Assembly: GCA_023362775.1 (NCBI GenBank)
Contig: JALMGJ010000019.1
Coordinates: forward strand, 1,758,501 to 1,822,500
Direction: 5' to 3'
Length of the DNA: 64,000 nt
Origin: Charina bottae
Lineage: Eukaryota; Chordata; Lepidosauria; Squamata; Charinaidae
Both the position numbers and the translations under genes were made by a program. The notes below the pieces were generated by a model that ran no database searches, was not told the origin of the DNA, and worked only from the letters and a program-made list of their open reading frames with translations. Of the stretch, positions 1 to 11,433 are shown piece after piece. Each line of letters opens with the position of its first letter. The stretch's first letter is position 1.

Positions 1-179
1 AGGTCCTGACCTGAGTGCTTATCCAGATTTTGAAAATAAAATAGTGCTTTGGATAAGCAAAGAGTTTAATTTGAACTCTGAAGAGTGGCTTAGAAGTAAA
101 ATACTGTTTTGGAAAAGAAGAATTTCACTCCACACCCCTAAGCTGTTTGTGTATGTATGCGTGTGTATATTTGTTTGTG

Positions 180-182
<3 letters not shown>

Positions 183-229
<47 letters not shown>
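183..229. repeat. (AT)n microsatellite
   Basis: About 23 uninterrupted AT dinucleotides. The tract directly borders the 3' flank of the palindromic PLE copy that follows. Confidence 0.97.
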
Positions 230-233
<4 letters not shown>

Positions 234-301
234 CAAAGAAAATATTTGTAGCTCAGGGTTGAACTGTGGACTCCTTGTTGCTCTCTGAGCCTTGTTATTT
301 T

Positions 302-347
302 CTTGCAGACGTTTCATTGCCAGGCTAGGCAACATCTTCAGTGCGAA
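302..347 (-). ncRNA. Hammerhead ribozyme-like motif, PLE family 1, left arm
   Basis: On the minus strand the core CTGAAGA (plus 335-341) is followed by one extra T, a 6-bp hairpin (GTTGCC/GGCAAT, one G-U pair), and GAAACGTC (plus 308-315). ACGT can serve as a palindromic two-pair stem III if two copies dimerise, leaving C as the cleavage-site base. TGCAAG after it can pair with the bases preceding the core (GCA/TGC). PLEs are known to carry hammerhead motifs. Activity is inferred, and the extra base before stem II departs from the canonical core. Confidence 0.5.
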
Positions 348-361
348 AAAGGGGCCAAATT

Positions 362-408
362 TTTCGCACTGAAGATGTTGCCTAGCCTGGCAATGAAATG
401 TCTGCAAG
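362..408 (+). ncRNA. Hammerhead-like motif, PLE family 1, right arm, altered stem III
   Basis: Same layout as the left arm: CTGAAGA at 369-375, the GTTGCC/GGCAAT hairpin, then GAAATGTC at 395-402. Here ACGT has become ATGT, a C-to-T change at a CpG, which breaks the palindromic stem III. It is probably inactive. Confidence 0.45.
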
Positions 409-442
409 AAAACAACAAGGCTCAGAGAGCAACAAGGACTCC

Positions 443-504
443 ATATGGATGGATGGATGGATGGATGGATGGATGGATGGAGATATATATATATATATAT
501 ATAT
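443..504. repeat. (ATGG)n followed by (AT)n
   Basis: Eight or so ATGG units run into about eleven AT units. The AT tract continues on the other side of the next SINE (from 838), so the SINE inserted into a longer AT microsatellite. Confidence 0.95.
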
Positions 505-837
505 GTGGTAAAGGTTCCCCCCGCACATTTGTGCAGTTGTGTCCGACTCTAGGGGCTGGTGCTCATCTCTGTTTGTTAGCCGAACAGCCAGCGTTGTCCG
601 AAGACGCTTACGCGGTCACGTGGCCGGCATGACGCGCGCGGAACGCTGTTACCGTCCCACCGAAGTGGTACCTATTCATCTACTTGCATTTGCATGCTTT
701 CGAATTGCTAGGTTGGCAAGAGCTGGGGCGAGTGCCGGAGCTCACTCCGTCACGCGGGGCTACTAGGGATTCGAACCTCCGAACTTGCTATCTTCCGATC
801 GACAAGCCTGGTGTCTTACCCGCTGAGTCACCATGCC
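505..837 (-). mobile_element. Sauria-type tRNA-derived SINE
   Basis: Read on the minus strand it starts with a tRNA-like head (A box TGACTCAGCGGG, B box GGTTCGAATCC), continues through the common body, and ends with the Bov-B-like tail (agtcggacacaact, then ggggaacctttacc). It is full length. (AT)n lies on both sides, consistent with insertion into a microsatellite. Sauria SINEs are known from squamates and are thought to be mobilised by Bov-B LINEs. Confidence 0.85.
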
Positions 838-860
838 TATATATATATATATATATATAT

Positions 861-892
<32 letters not shown>
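838..892. repeat. (AT)n(CA)n microsatellite
   Basis: AT dinucleotides pass into about fifteen CA dinucleotides. Confidence 0.95.
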
Positions 893-895
<3 letters not shown>

Positions 896-2717
896 AAGTA
901 AAATGCCTCCTTCAAAAGTTATTTGAAATCAAAAAGTGGTGAGTGGTAATTGCTCTTATTGACTTTAGCGCAGCCTGTCCCCCAGATTCTTCTGCTTAAC
1001 AACCATGTCTCCTCGAATCCGTCCCTCAAGCTTCTGACACCTCTTGGCCTGAGTTCCTGTTGCATAAAATGGCCCTCCATGACAGCTGCATCACATAAAC
1101 ATGCAGGAAGTACACAGCAGTTGCCCAGCTATCTCTTGCACACGTCTACTCTCAGCACAATTTAGTTGCAGAGTCACTCTACTAAGTAAATACATCACAA
1201 CTTTTATTACTGTAATTTTCTATTGTTTCTCACTGTGGGTTTTTAAAAATATTATTATCTGCAAACTGTCCGGGGTGACTGAGCTGGAGATAAATGGCAT
1301 ACTGTACACAAATAAATCATTTTAAATTTAAATGGTATTCCATTTATTTATTTATTTGCACAGGCTTTTAAGTAGCTTCAGTCACGGCGACACTGAGTGG
1401 TCCCCAAAGAAAATACAGTGAAGGTGTAGAGAAATGCAATTTCCCCTTTGAAAAAAAAACTACAGCATAATAACCAATCTAAAATCAGAATAAACATTAA
1501 TGATACATACGACAAACACCCTCCATCATCTCAGGTAACACGTGCCTCGGTCCCCACATCCTGTTTGAAATATCCACATTTTTAAAAGCTTCCTAAATAT
1601 CAGCAGTGATATTTCTGGGGAAGGGCATTTGATGAAAGGCGAGCTCCTGCAGAAAATGCTCCCTGGTGGATCCTGTCCTGCCACACGCTCAGCAAGCATT
1701 CTTTGCAGGTACTACGAATATCCAGGACTACGAAGGTGAACCTCAGTCTCTTGAGTTGCACCTGGAGGCAAAAAGTCGACCAACGTACGTACTGCAGCTC
1801 TTGTCCTATTGGTGTTATATAGGAGAATTGAGTTTCCTGGATGGTCTTCCAGGGCGGCCCCTTCTTTTAATTGCTCAACAGGGGAGGTTATGCACCATCG
1901 TTTCAGAGAGGATGTATTTTAATTGCATTCATAATATATTAATAGAATGCTTTCATTTTAATATTTTCAGGTTCTCAGAGAACTAATTCCTTCAGTATGC
2001 TACTATTACAAAATAGTCCAGTTTTGTAATCCTGGAACCCGCAAAATTCCTATAAAAACCGGTGCATATTTTGTTTGCATAACAAGTTTATCTACATGCC
2101 AAAACATCACCAGAGAAATAATCTACCTGCTAAGCCACTCACTAGGAATATTAGTAACATAATGTTTCCTGCCCAGTAAGGCAGGGTTAGGCAACAATGC
2201 TCCTTGCTTCTCTTGGCAACCCCCAGGGTTCCTTCTTTTGCCTGACTTCTTTTAAATTTAAAATTACTTTTTACAAAATAACCTAACGAGAAGCTGGCAT
2301 ACTGCAAGCAAAGCACTAGTATCGTCTTTATTCATACAAGTACTGATGGGCTCCATAGGCACGTTTAGAAAATGAAAATGCTGGATTGGATGCAGGCCTG
2401 GTCCTTTTATGGAAATGTACTTGGCTAATCAGAAACAAAAGGTAATAAGTAGCTGGAGTGATCAAGGCCTGAAGGCCTAGTGGAAGCAGCGAGAAAGCAC
2501 ATCATTGGGCTGTCTTCTGCTGAAGGGACATTTTATGACCGGCCAACCTACTATGGGAGATGTTTTGTGAATGGTTAAGCCCTCTGTCTTCGGAACAGCC
2601 AATTTGTGAGAAAAACCAGTACGTGCTGTCAAAAAATTCAAAGGTGTCCTCTGGTCCAAAAAGATTATCTGTCCCTGAATTAAGGTGTTACAGCTTTTAT
2701 CCAAATAGTTTATTACA
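893..2717. other. Unassigned sequence
   Basis: No gene or repeat recognised. The 106-codon open frame at 1666-1986 resembles nothing I know and shows no clear coding character. A short (TTTA)n lies near 1340-1360. Confidence 0.5.
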
Positions 2718-2761
2718 CATAAAAAGGTAAAGGTTCTCCCCGCACTTTTGTGCAGTCGTGT
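2718..2761 (-). mobile_element. Sauria SINE stub (3' end only)
   Basis: Only about 40 bp of the SINE 3' end is present: aaaaggtaaaggttctcccc followed by the tail-proximal gcacttttgtgcagtcgtg. It is a strongly 5'-truncated insertion 100 bp from a full copy. Confidence 0.65.
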
Positions 2762-2824
2762 ACAAAAGTATATGTGATATACTGTATTTGTGAAGACACT
2801 TCTCTCCCACTGCATATCTGCATA

Positions 2825-3153
2825 GTAAAGGTAAAGGTAAAGGTTCCCCCGCACAGTCGTGTCCGACTCTAGGGGCCGGTGCTCATCTCCGTTTGTTAGC
2901 CAAAGAGCCAGCATTGTCCGAAGACGCTTCCACGGTCATGTGGCCAGCATGACACACGTGGAACGCTGTTACCTTCCCACCAAAGTGGTACCTATTCATC
3001 TATTTGCATTTGCATGCTTTTGAATTGCTAGGTTGGCAAGAGCTGGGGCGAGTGCGGGAGCTCACTCCATCATGCGGGGCTAGGGATTCGAACCTCCGAA
3101 CTTGCACCTTCCGATCGACAAGCCTGGCGTCTTACCCGCTGAGCCATCATGCC
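2825..3153 (-). mobile_element. Sauria-type SINE, full length, 15-bp TSD
   Basis: Full-length copy with tRNA-like head, body and an (ACCTTT)3 tail on the minus strand. It is bounded by a perfect 15-bp target-site duplication, ctgcatatctgcata, at 2810-2824 and 3154-3168. Confidence 0.92.
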
Positions 3154-3168
3154 CTGCATATCTGCATA

Positions 3169-5578
3169 CCCCCCCACACAAATACATTTCAAACTCATAC
3201 ATAAGCCCCTCTCCTTGAATGTATAGATGTTGCAGCTACGATGGAATATTGTATGATCTTCAATTTTTTCTTCCTATGTAAATTTCTCCAGCCATTTGCT
3301 GAGAGCTGTACTGCATTGGACAGTATTTTTAGGTTTTGTTCCAGTAGAATTTTTGTTCTTCATCCTGGATACCTACTGTAGGTAAATTAAGCAAATACTG
3401 TATCAAATACAAACTTAACCTACATATATTATGATACATGGGGGGGGGGGTAACAGCAATTACACCATACAGAGGTATCATAAGGTATATATCTACATCC
3501 TCTATTTGAACCCATGAAGTCAGGCCAAAAGCTGAGAAGATTCTGTGAAACTGATCGTTTGCTGCCTTTTCAGTGGTTATTTAAGTGAAATACATGATTT
3601 TCATTCAGCCTACAGTACTTGATTTTGACCTGTTTTGGAGAAGATCAAATGTCGCTGATGATGAGAAAGTGGCTTGCCTCCCCTAACATTTTGAGAACTA
3701 TGCTGAAGTTGAAAGGTGTCCTGGTAAAGACTAGTTAAAAATATGAACCCCACAGGGATTCTTATTATGATATGATCATTTTATATTGTAGATTTGTTCC
3801 AAGGGGATGGATAATCCAGCGGCAATTTCTAGTAGCAATTAATAGCATTCAACTGTGAGAGCATGAGGGCTACAGGGCCCAAATTCCGGTGTTAATCACA
3901 GGGATGTAAACTGAGGCTAATATCGTCACTATCTTAACCATCTTAACAGTGACATATTCTTGTTCTGCATGTAGAAATATATTTGCCTTTTTATTTCACG
4001 TGGCTTGATTAAGCTACCCTAATTTTTGCAAAACAGGTATATGAATGATTGCTCCACTGAGTGAATTACAGTACTCTAAACTATAATCAAGCCGATAATA
4101 GATTAGTAATGAACATACTAAAATAACAGCTGCCCTTCCGTTCTCTCTGAAGAGTCCTAAACTGGATCTACTCTCAAGCTCTGGGCACGTATGACAGGGA
4201 ATTTGTTCCTAACGCAATTCATGCTCAGAAGACAATGATGATAATTACATTTTGATGTCTACTGGGTTCACAACACAACCACTGACCACATATGGACAAC
4301 ACTGTGGAAAAGATTGTCTGCTGAGTTGCATGTCCTTACAATTTACAGCTCTGAGATGTATTGGTGCTGTTTTAAGTTTTTTTTTTGCTATTAATTGTAT
4401 TTACAGTATTCACGAAATATATTAAGACATTAAAACATGTCAAATTGACTAATTCTGATTCCTAAAAGACCCTAAATATTGAATGGGTTGAATAGATTCT
4501 AAATATTATATCACTTTGATGTGATTTCTTATGTATGCAGATTTGAAGCACACACACACACACACACACATTGTCTTCTTATATCTTACACTGTGTTATA
4601 ATTCAGTTACTATTATATATTATAATATTATATTATATTATTATTATACAAGACAGAAATAAGAAAAGTTTCCCTCAAGTCAAATTTGATTCCTGATGAG
4701 TTCATACTACAGTAATACATCCATGTTTTTCCAAGCAACAATAGGGAAGTAGCTTGCCACTGATTCATTCCTGGGCATTAATTATTACTTTTGATGATCT
4801 CCATTGTAATTTATATAATTGTTTATATATTTATTTATATAATTGTTAGAGATCTATGAATGTGGAAATCCTTTATATCCACATAGAAAGTCTCTAGACA
4901 TACAGTATGTGGTCTGAAGACCACCATTCTACAAGAAGAAAAGGTTTCATACTTTATAATTTTAATGTACTAATTAATTTTATAAACAGCAGCAATGTTC
5001 AGTGCAAATATAAACAATTCTGAAACATAACACACCTACATCACAGCCTTTTAAACATAAACAAGGATAATTATCAAATGGTTCAGAACAGTTCAGCCTT
5101 CTAATGGTCATGACTTTTTAAATAATTTCTTTGACAGCTTCAAAGCTTTTAATCACAATTAAAAAAAAATGCTTGGAACACTTTTTAAAACTGAATTGGG
5201 AAATAGAATAATTTACTAAATAGGTGCATTTCATTATATGTAGATATTTTTCTCATAATATTGTTTGCTATCAATGTGATTTGCGTATTTGATTATTTCC
5301 CCCCTTGAGCCTAGCTGTATGATTTAAGTAGCTAATGACATTATAACGTTAATAATTGTTATGTAAAATATACAGTATATTCTTATTAGATGGTTTTCCT
5401 TTTCCTTAGGCATATGTGTGCACAGATAGATTCACAGTGATAGTCATATTTCTTATTACATAAATATAATGAAATAAATCCATTAAACTTTTGCATTAAC
5501 TCTATTGGTCCACATTAATTGTGTTTCCAGGGAACTGTGGCGTACTGCATACCTCAACAAGGGAATTTAATGCTGGAC
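3169..5578. other. Unassigned AT-rich sequence
   Basis: No gene recognised. It contains a poly-G run at about 3440-3449, a (CA)n at 4549-4570 and an AT-rich tract near 4612-4645. Confidence 0.5.
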
Positions 5579-5589
5579 AAGTTGTCATG

Positions 5590-5904
5590 GTGGCTCAGCG
5601 GGTAAGACGCCAGGCTTGTCGATCGGAAGATCGCAAGTTCGGAGGTTCGAATCCCTAGCCCTGCGTGACGGAGTGAGCTCCCGCACTCGCCCCAGCTCTT
5701 GCCAACCTAGCAATTCGAAAGCATGCAAATGCAAGTAGATGAATAGGTACCACTTCGGTGGGTAGGTAACAGCGTTCTGCACGCGTCGTGCCAGCCACAT
5801 GACCGCAGAAGCATCTTCGGACAGCGCTGGCTCAACCGCTAAGAAACGGAGATGTGCACCGGCCCCTAGACATGACTGTGCAGGGGAAACCTTTACCTTT
5901 TTTT
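5590..5904 (+). mobile_element. Sauria-type SINE, full length, 11-bp TSD
   Basis: Pol III promoter elements are clear: A box TGGCTCAGCGGG at 5591-5602 and B box GGTTCGAATCC at 5644-5654. The body follows, then the Bov-B-like 3' end and a short acctttacctttttt tail. The duplication aagttgtcatg flanks it at 5579-5589 and 5905-5915. Confidence 0.92.
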
Positions 5905-6077
5905 AAGTTGTCATGAGAAATTATTATTGATTCTTTCCTGCAGTGCGCTTACTAAAGAATTTTGATGAAGGAGGGTAGAGAATCCATGCTCACTGATTAT
6001 GGAAACTAGGTCCCATCATCCAGCCACACACATGACCAGGGTCAAGAATTATGGGAGTTGCTGTTGTTCAACCTGCA

Positions 6078-6207
6078 CAACTTCCAGATGTGCAGACATC
6101 AGCTCCCAGAATTCCCTAGCCCTCATAACCATAGCTGAGAATTCTGGGAACTTAAGTCCACGTACTGTATCTAGAAGTTGCCCAGGTTGAGAAATACCGT
6201 TCTAAAG
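6078..6207. mobile_element. Foldback DNA element (gttgagaaa family), diverged
   Basis: Two inverted halves: ttcaacctgcacaacttcca on the left and agttgcccaggttgagaaat on the right, with cagaattccctagc and gagaattctggga near the centre. It is a diverged copy of the foldback family seen better at 30638-30772. Confidence 0.6.
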
Positions 6208-6246
6208 GAATTATTAATGCAAATGTATAAAACAATGTCCAGTTAT

Positions 6247-6803
6247 GCCCTTTCCTGGATTGGGAGGCCCTCCGAACAGTCACTCATGCCCTTGTCATCT
6301 CCCGTATAGACTACTGTAATGCGCTCTACATGGGGCTACCCTTGAAGAGTATTCGGAAGCTTCAGCTGGTACAGAATGCGGCGGCGCGAGCAGTTATGGG
6401 TGCTATGAGATCGGCAAATGTAACACCTCTGCTTTGCGAGCTGCATTGGCTACCAGTTTGCTTCCGGGTCCAATTCAAGGTGTTGGCGATTACCTTTAAA
6501 GCCCTACATGGCATAGGACCAGGGTACCTGAGGGACCGTCTCGTCCCGATAACATCGGCCCGCCCCACCCGTGCATGCAGAGAGGGCATGCTTCGGACCC
6601 CCTCAACAAGAGAACTCCATCTAGCGGGGTCCAGGAGGCGTGCCTTCTCTGCGATAGCGCCCGCCTTATGGAACATCTTGCCCCCGGAGGTGAGACTGGC
6701 CCCTTCACTCCTGGCCTTTCGGAAGGCCCTTAAGACCTGGCTCTGCCGCCTGGCCTGGGACGACGGAGGCGGGAGTGCCTCCTGGGGTTGGCTGGCCCCG
6801 TAG
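6247..6803 (+). pseudogene. L2 ORF2 C-terminal fragment
   Basis: The open frame covers the region after the reverse transcriptase. Recognisable blocks are IDYCNALYMGLP, LQLVQNAAARAV, LHWLPVCFRVQFKVL and FKALHGIGPGYL, ending in a tryptophan-rich tail. The N-terminal endonuclease and reverse transcriptase are missing, so it is a dead fragment. The frame is uninterrupted, so the insertion is fairly young. The methionine at 6330 is internal and not a true start. Confidence 0.8.
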
Positions 6804-6990
6804 CCCCATGATCTATTCTACGGTTCCCAATCCATCTTGTATTTTATTTGTTTTATATTGGTTGTGTTTTTTAGATAGTTTGTATTTTGTATAGCTTTTA
6901 AATTTTTAATTGTTGTAACGCGCCCAGAGTCCCTTGCATGGGAGATGGGCGGGGAATAAATTGAACAAATAAATAAATAAAAATAAATAC
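6247..6990 (+). mobile_element. L2-clade LINE, 5'-truncated
   Basis: Matches the C-terminal ORF and 3'UTR of the long L2 copy at 11240-14915. The 3' end carries the inverted motif cgcccagagtccc/gagatgggcggg and an (AAATA)n tail. It closely resembles the copy at 52384-52855, so these two belong to one subfamily. Confidence 0.85.
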
Positions 6991-7268
6991 TTTCCAGAAG
7001 TGTCCCAAATCGTGGTTTTGTGTGGAAAGGTATTAGAGGAAGATATAGTTTCCTTGTTAAGTGTGCTATATTCAAAATTACACCTTCCTCCTGCTATTTC
7101 CCCCCTTCAAGATTCTAGGTCCTTGGGAGATGGGATGAGAACAGTTGCTTGAAGGTGTTTGTAAGAAAAGATTATGCATTTCTCTATTCACACATGCAGT
7201 TTCCTAATGCTATTTTGATCTTTAAAGACCTCTGGCTCAATAGTGTATGTGTCTGATAAAGTATAATT

Positions 7269-7766
7269 CAGAGTTTTCCAAACTGTGTGTCGCGACACGT
7301 TAGTGTGTCGGCTGCAGTGTCACGGCTGCTGCTGCCTCTGAGCCCTGCCAGGATTCCGTGCAGGTCCTAGTGCCTGCCTTGTGCCTTGCTGCCTCCAAAC
7401 CTGCTGAGATTCCGCACAGGTCCTAGTGCCTGCCTTGTGCCCTGCTGCCTCCAAACCTGCCAGGATTCCACGCAGGTCCTAGTGCCTGCCTTGTGCCTGG
7501 CTGCCTCCAAACCTGCAGTGATTCCGCGCAGGTCCTAGCGCCTGCCTTGTGCCCAGCTGCCTCCAAACCTGCCCTGCCAGGATTCCACGCAGGTCCTAGT
7601 GCCTGCCTTGTGCCCAGCTGCCTCCAAACCTGCCCTGCCAGGATTCCACACAGGTCCTAGTGCCTGCCTTGTGCCTCACTGCCTCCAAACCTGCTGTAAG
7701 AGTGTGTCGCGAAATGATGCATGTCTAAAAAGTGTGTCACCAACATGAAAAGTTTGGAAAGCTCTG
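7269..7766 (+). mobile_element. Non-autonomous hAT element, VNTR family, copy 1
   Basis: Terminal inverted repeats CAGAGTTTTCCAAACT and AGTTTGGAAAGCTCTG. Flanking 8-bp direct repeats are gtataatt (7261-7268) and gtatagtt (7767-7774), 7 of 8 matching. Inside are six tandem units of 56-62 bp around the core caggtcctagtgcctgcctt. TIR form and 8-bp duplication are the hAT signature. There is no transposase. Other copies lie at 24876, 33516 and 44080. Confidence 0.85.
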
Positions 7767-7774
7767 GTATAGTT

Positions 7775-9626
7775 ACTCTCAGCTCAGACCCTCTCTTTGC
7801 GTGGATCTGTTCTGAAGCTGCCCAGCAAAACTAGGTAACTCGCAACTTGAAGAATGCATGTAGCTCACTGGAAATTCCTACAACACCCTGTCCACTCAGG
7901 TGCGGGGAGAGGTCATGTTGCAAGCACATTTTAAATCAGGTTCATTCAAGGAGTGGGAGGGCTAAGATTACAGCCTCCTTTCCCAGCGAACCTGATTAAG
8001 GCTGCTGGTTCTGTGGGGCAATTAAAACGGTAATCTGTGTATCAAGGTTAGTGTTTCTTTGCTGCTATCAGCAGCAGGAAAACAGCATCTGTGTTTGAGA
8101 GTGTGAGCAGAGGTGTTAACCACAAGGACTACTCCGAAGGAGAGGTTAAAGCCCTTTTCCCACCCCATCAGTGCTGAGGTGGGGAGGGAGGGTTGTCAAC
8201 CTCTCCCCCTTCATGCGTCCCACATGAGCGGATGGACGTGTGATCTCCATCCACACAGGCTTTGCACCCTGACTTCCAACTCTTCCTTGCTCCGCTACTG
8301 AGTTTGCATCACATATTTGCTCTGCACATCATGCTTTCTGGGAGAAAAGCAAGATTTTTTTAAAAACAACAACCAAGCAAACAAAAATATTTACTTAATA
8401 AATAAGTCAAAGGAAAAAAAAACAAATTATGTCTTTGGCCATGTAGACATACAATGTATAAAAACCAAGGGCCAAACTTTCAACACTTCAGCTTTCCATA
8501 TGCAGCACAATACCTTAATAACTGTGCCTTTTTTCCCCCCTGGTAAAAACTACCCTTTTCTTAGCTTTAGATGTTGCTAGTTTCCCTTTTCCCCCCAAAG
8601 CAGGGAAAAACAATCTGAGAGAGATTTTTATCCAAAGGGACGGAAGAGGTTAAGAGTCCCTCCCTGTGCTTGCAAACTGTAGGCCTGTGTCTGCCTTTTG
8701 TAGGGGTGGGGTGGGGGGGGGGGAGGAAATAAAAGCCATGACATAGTTCCAAGCAGGGAAGGACTGTGGGTAACTCGACTGTGAATGAAAGGAGCAAAAA
8801 TAACCAGCAACAAAGTCTTCATAACTTGTGTAGCTATAGCCCCACGTTTACACAACTATATTGGAATAGCTGATTTCAAATAATTCCAGACTAAGAGCAA
8901 TATATAAATATTGTTTTGTATATTAGAATATGTGAAAGTGTATAATAACACTTTAGGCATCTGAAATGCGAGAAAGAATTATCCTGTAAGGCTGGTTTTT
9001 CGCCCTGGTCAGGGTGTGGTGTCACCTTAATAAGTAAACTAAATAATTACTTATTTACAGATTCAGCAAACAGGGAAATCACACTGACTTTTGAAACATA
9101 TGAGGGCCAGAGTAAGGGAGTGGAGAAAATGCTGGGTTTGTTTACTGAAATATATGAAAGTCCAGCTTCAAATCACTGCTTGCTCATTTGCATGGCTCAG
9201 TGAGTATTTTTCAGTCTAACAAATCTGAAAATCCTAAAGAACTTCCTGTTCTGAAAACTGACATTTCTGTGTATGGAAAGATAAATTCTATTTAAACAGA
9301 AATAAAACTGAAGTCAGTCCATTTCTCAGTGGGATATTTAATCTTGTTTGACCGTTGTAAAGTTGCTGAATTTGTAATTTTGATGTATTCAATGCCAACA
9401 TCATCTCCACCAGATCAACAACTTCAAACATTTATTTTGAAGTAGCCAAGGGTATTCTTAGAAGGTCAATAAAAACATAATGCTAAATTGTAGTTGCATG
9501 CATACTTTGGAAGGAGACCTACTGACAGTGCTTAAATACAGTTGGAAAAGCATTTTCTTAATCTATAGGAATACCAGGATGTAAGTGACCAAAGTTGTAA
9601 ATTCATAGCACCTAATTCAGAGGTGA
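7775..9626. other. Unassigned sequence
   Basis: No gene recognised. There is a G-rich run at about 8707-8722. Short open frames here have no recognisable product. Confidence 0.5.
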
Positions 9627-9800
9627 TTGATTGATTGATTATGTGCCATTAAGTCAGTGTTGACTCATAGAAACCACATAGTTTTTCTTCAAAATGACCT
9701 GTCCCTAAGCTGGTCTTTCAGGTCTTCTAATGGTGCACCCATTGCCACTGTAACTGAGTCCATCCATCTTGTTGCAGGAGATACACCTAAATTCCATTGA
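9627..9800. repeat. Possible old interspersed repeat
   Basis: After a (TTGA)n start, the text tgccattaagtcagtgttga and the following bases look like a repeat I have seen in vertebrate genomes, but I cannot name the family. Confidence 0.3.
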
Positions 9801-11239
9801 ACCCAATCTAACTTGGTCAGAACTGAAAGCATTGTGTTTATTTTGTGGATCAAGATGGTGTTTTGGTAAAATGTCTTGCATTGGACTGGGCTTTGTTGGC
9901 ACTTACATAGTAACTGAGAACATCTTGCATACAGACTTGGAAAATAGTTAATAATCAAAACTCTAGAGAAGCCCATGCAAGATCAATGTTTTTCAAAAAC
10001 AAGTTTTTGCAATTGTGGCTAGACTTTACTGAATCATTAATGTGGACAGCTTACTCCAACAATGACTTGATAACAAATTAAGATCTGTGTCATTGGTCTT
10101 TGTTCTTGGTGCTGCCTTTGGAAATTTGACTAGTGAGAATGAGAATCTAAGGTCTTATCTATATTGGTAATATAATTCTAGAGTGTCTTTCTAACTGAAA
10201 TTCACCACTTTCTCTCTAGGTACATCCTGTACCAGAAATTTTAAGACACTAATATTTCAATGGATTTTTCTTAAGGAGTGACCACGAGTTTTATGGTGTC
10301 TGTTTCCATGGATAACACTTTTCAGATGAGAGACCATCAGGGAATCAGGGCTATAAACTAGATTGAGAAATAGAAAAATATCCTGGAAGGAGGCAGGCAA
10401 TAGTAAACCCCTTCCATATTGTTGCCAAGAAATAGATGGGTGTGTTCATGAAGTCACCAGATGTTGAGCTCAACTTGCGGGCATCTTTACCTTTATTATA
10501 TTCTTCTTGTTTATTTTAGTGTAGCTTTTATTATATATTCTTAGTTCCGCTGACTAAATTTGCATTTTTATTTACATATCTCTTTAGGTACAGTATGTAC
10601 AAGGATTACGTTCAATAGGTAGTAGAATTATATTATTACTATTAAAAATCAATAGGTTTAATGTTCAGATATAGTGATTTAATGTAGGTTTGTGAATTCC
10701 ACCAGCTTTTCCACATCATAAGGAAAGCATGCAGGACACTGTATCCTGCTTTGCAATCTTAATTTTAAGCTTTGCATTTTTTAATATCTTAATGTTATGG
10801 GTGTGAGTATCATGTAGTTTGGGTGTGACAGATATAATTTAGAGCATCCCAACATTGATTTTGGGGAGGAGGAATTTAAAAATCTCTAGACACTAATGTA
10901 GGTTAAACAGCATAAAAAGCCACCCTCCCTGTGTAAATATTCATTTCATTACCGATTAACATCCCGGTTCTCAAAACACACAGTGAAAAAGTGAAGGTGG
11001 CTTGCAATTCTTTGGCGATGAATACCTTAATTTTGCAAAGGGTTAGGTCTGTCGGCAGCTTTACTAGATTATAAACAGCTGGGTTTTTTTTTAAATAAGC
11101 AGTAAAAGTTCTTGCAAAAATAAAGGGATCAAATTAGGTCTAGAAAGTACTTTCATGCACTCACGCGCACGCTCTTTCATAAAGCTTCTATAGGGAGGAA
11201 GCCATGAAAATTCATTTAGTATAAAACCACAATTATCTC
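9801..11239. other. Unassigned sequence
   Basis: No gene or repeat recognised. It is AT-rich up to the 5' end of the long L2. Confidence 0.5.
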
Positions 11240-11433
11240 CCAAGTGTGAGAGACGAGGGAGAGTGCCTGGGTTTGTATGGTGTTTGATAGAGCACTCGCC
11301 CTCTGAGTGAGAGAGACGGGGTGAGAGGTAGGGAGTGTTATGCCCCCCTACTGTCCAGTGAGAGAGGCTGAGGGGGGCATGGTAAGTATGTAGGTGATGG
11401 TCGATCTTACCAGCGCCGAGAGCGAGAGCTGGT

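Larger units (their letters stand above)
269..442. mobile_element. Palindromic Penelope-like element (PLE) terminus
   Basis: Two inverted arms of about 82 bp (269-350 and 360-442) are separated by a 9-bp spacer and are nearly identical. Each arm matches the end of the PLE copy at 28772-28952 and the ends of the PLE remnant at 38578-39290, which encodes a GIY-YIG domain. That link is the basis for the PLE assignment. The outer left flank (242-268, tgtagctcagggttgaac) recurs next to the 39.2-kb copy, so the element 3' end may extend past the palindrome. Each arm holds a hammerhead-like motif pointing outwards from the centre. Such inverted structures are known for PLE insertions. No convincing target-site duplication was found because both sides run into microsatellites. 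Confidence 0.7.

Noticed and set aside
1666..1986. 106-codon open frame
   Set aside because: No recognisable domain, no splice signals in sensible positions, and no repetition elsewhere.
5591..5660. Possible tRNA gene
   Set aside because: A and B boxes are present but the sequence continues into a SINE body with target duplications; no full cloverleaf is kept.
7330..7700. CRISPR-like spaced repeats
   Set aside because: Units are contiguous, variable in length and inside a eukaryotic hAT element; there are no unique spacers.
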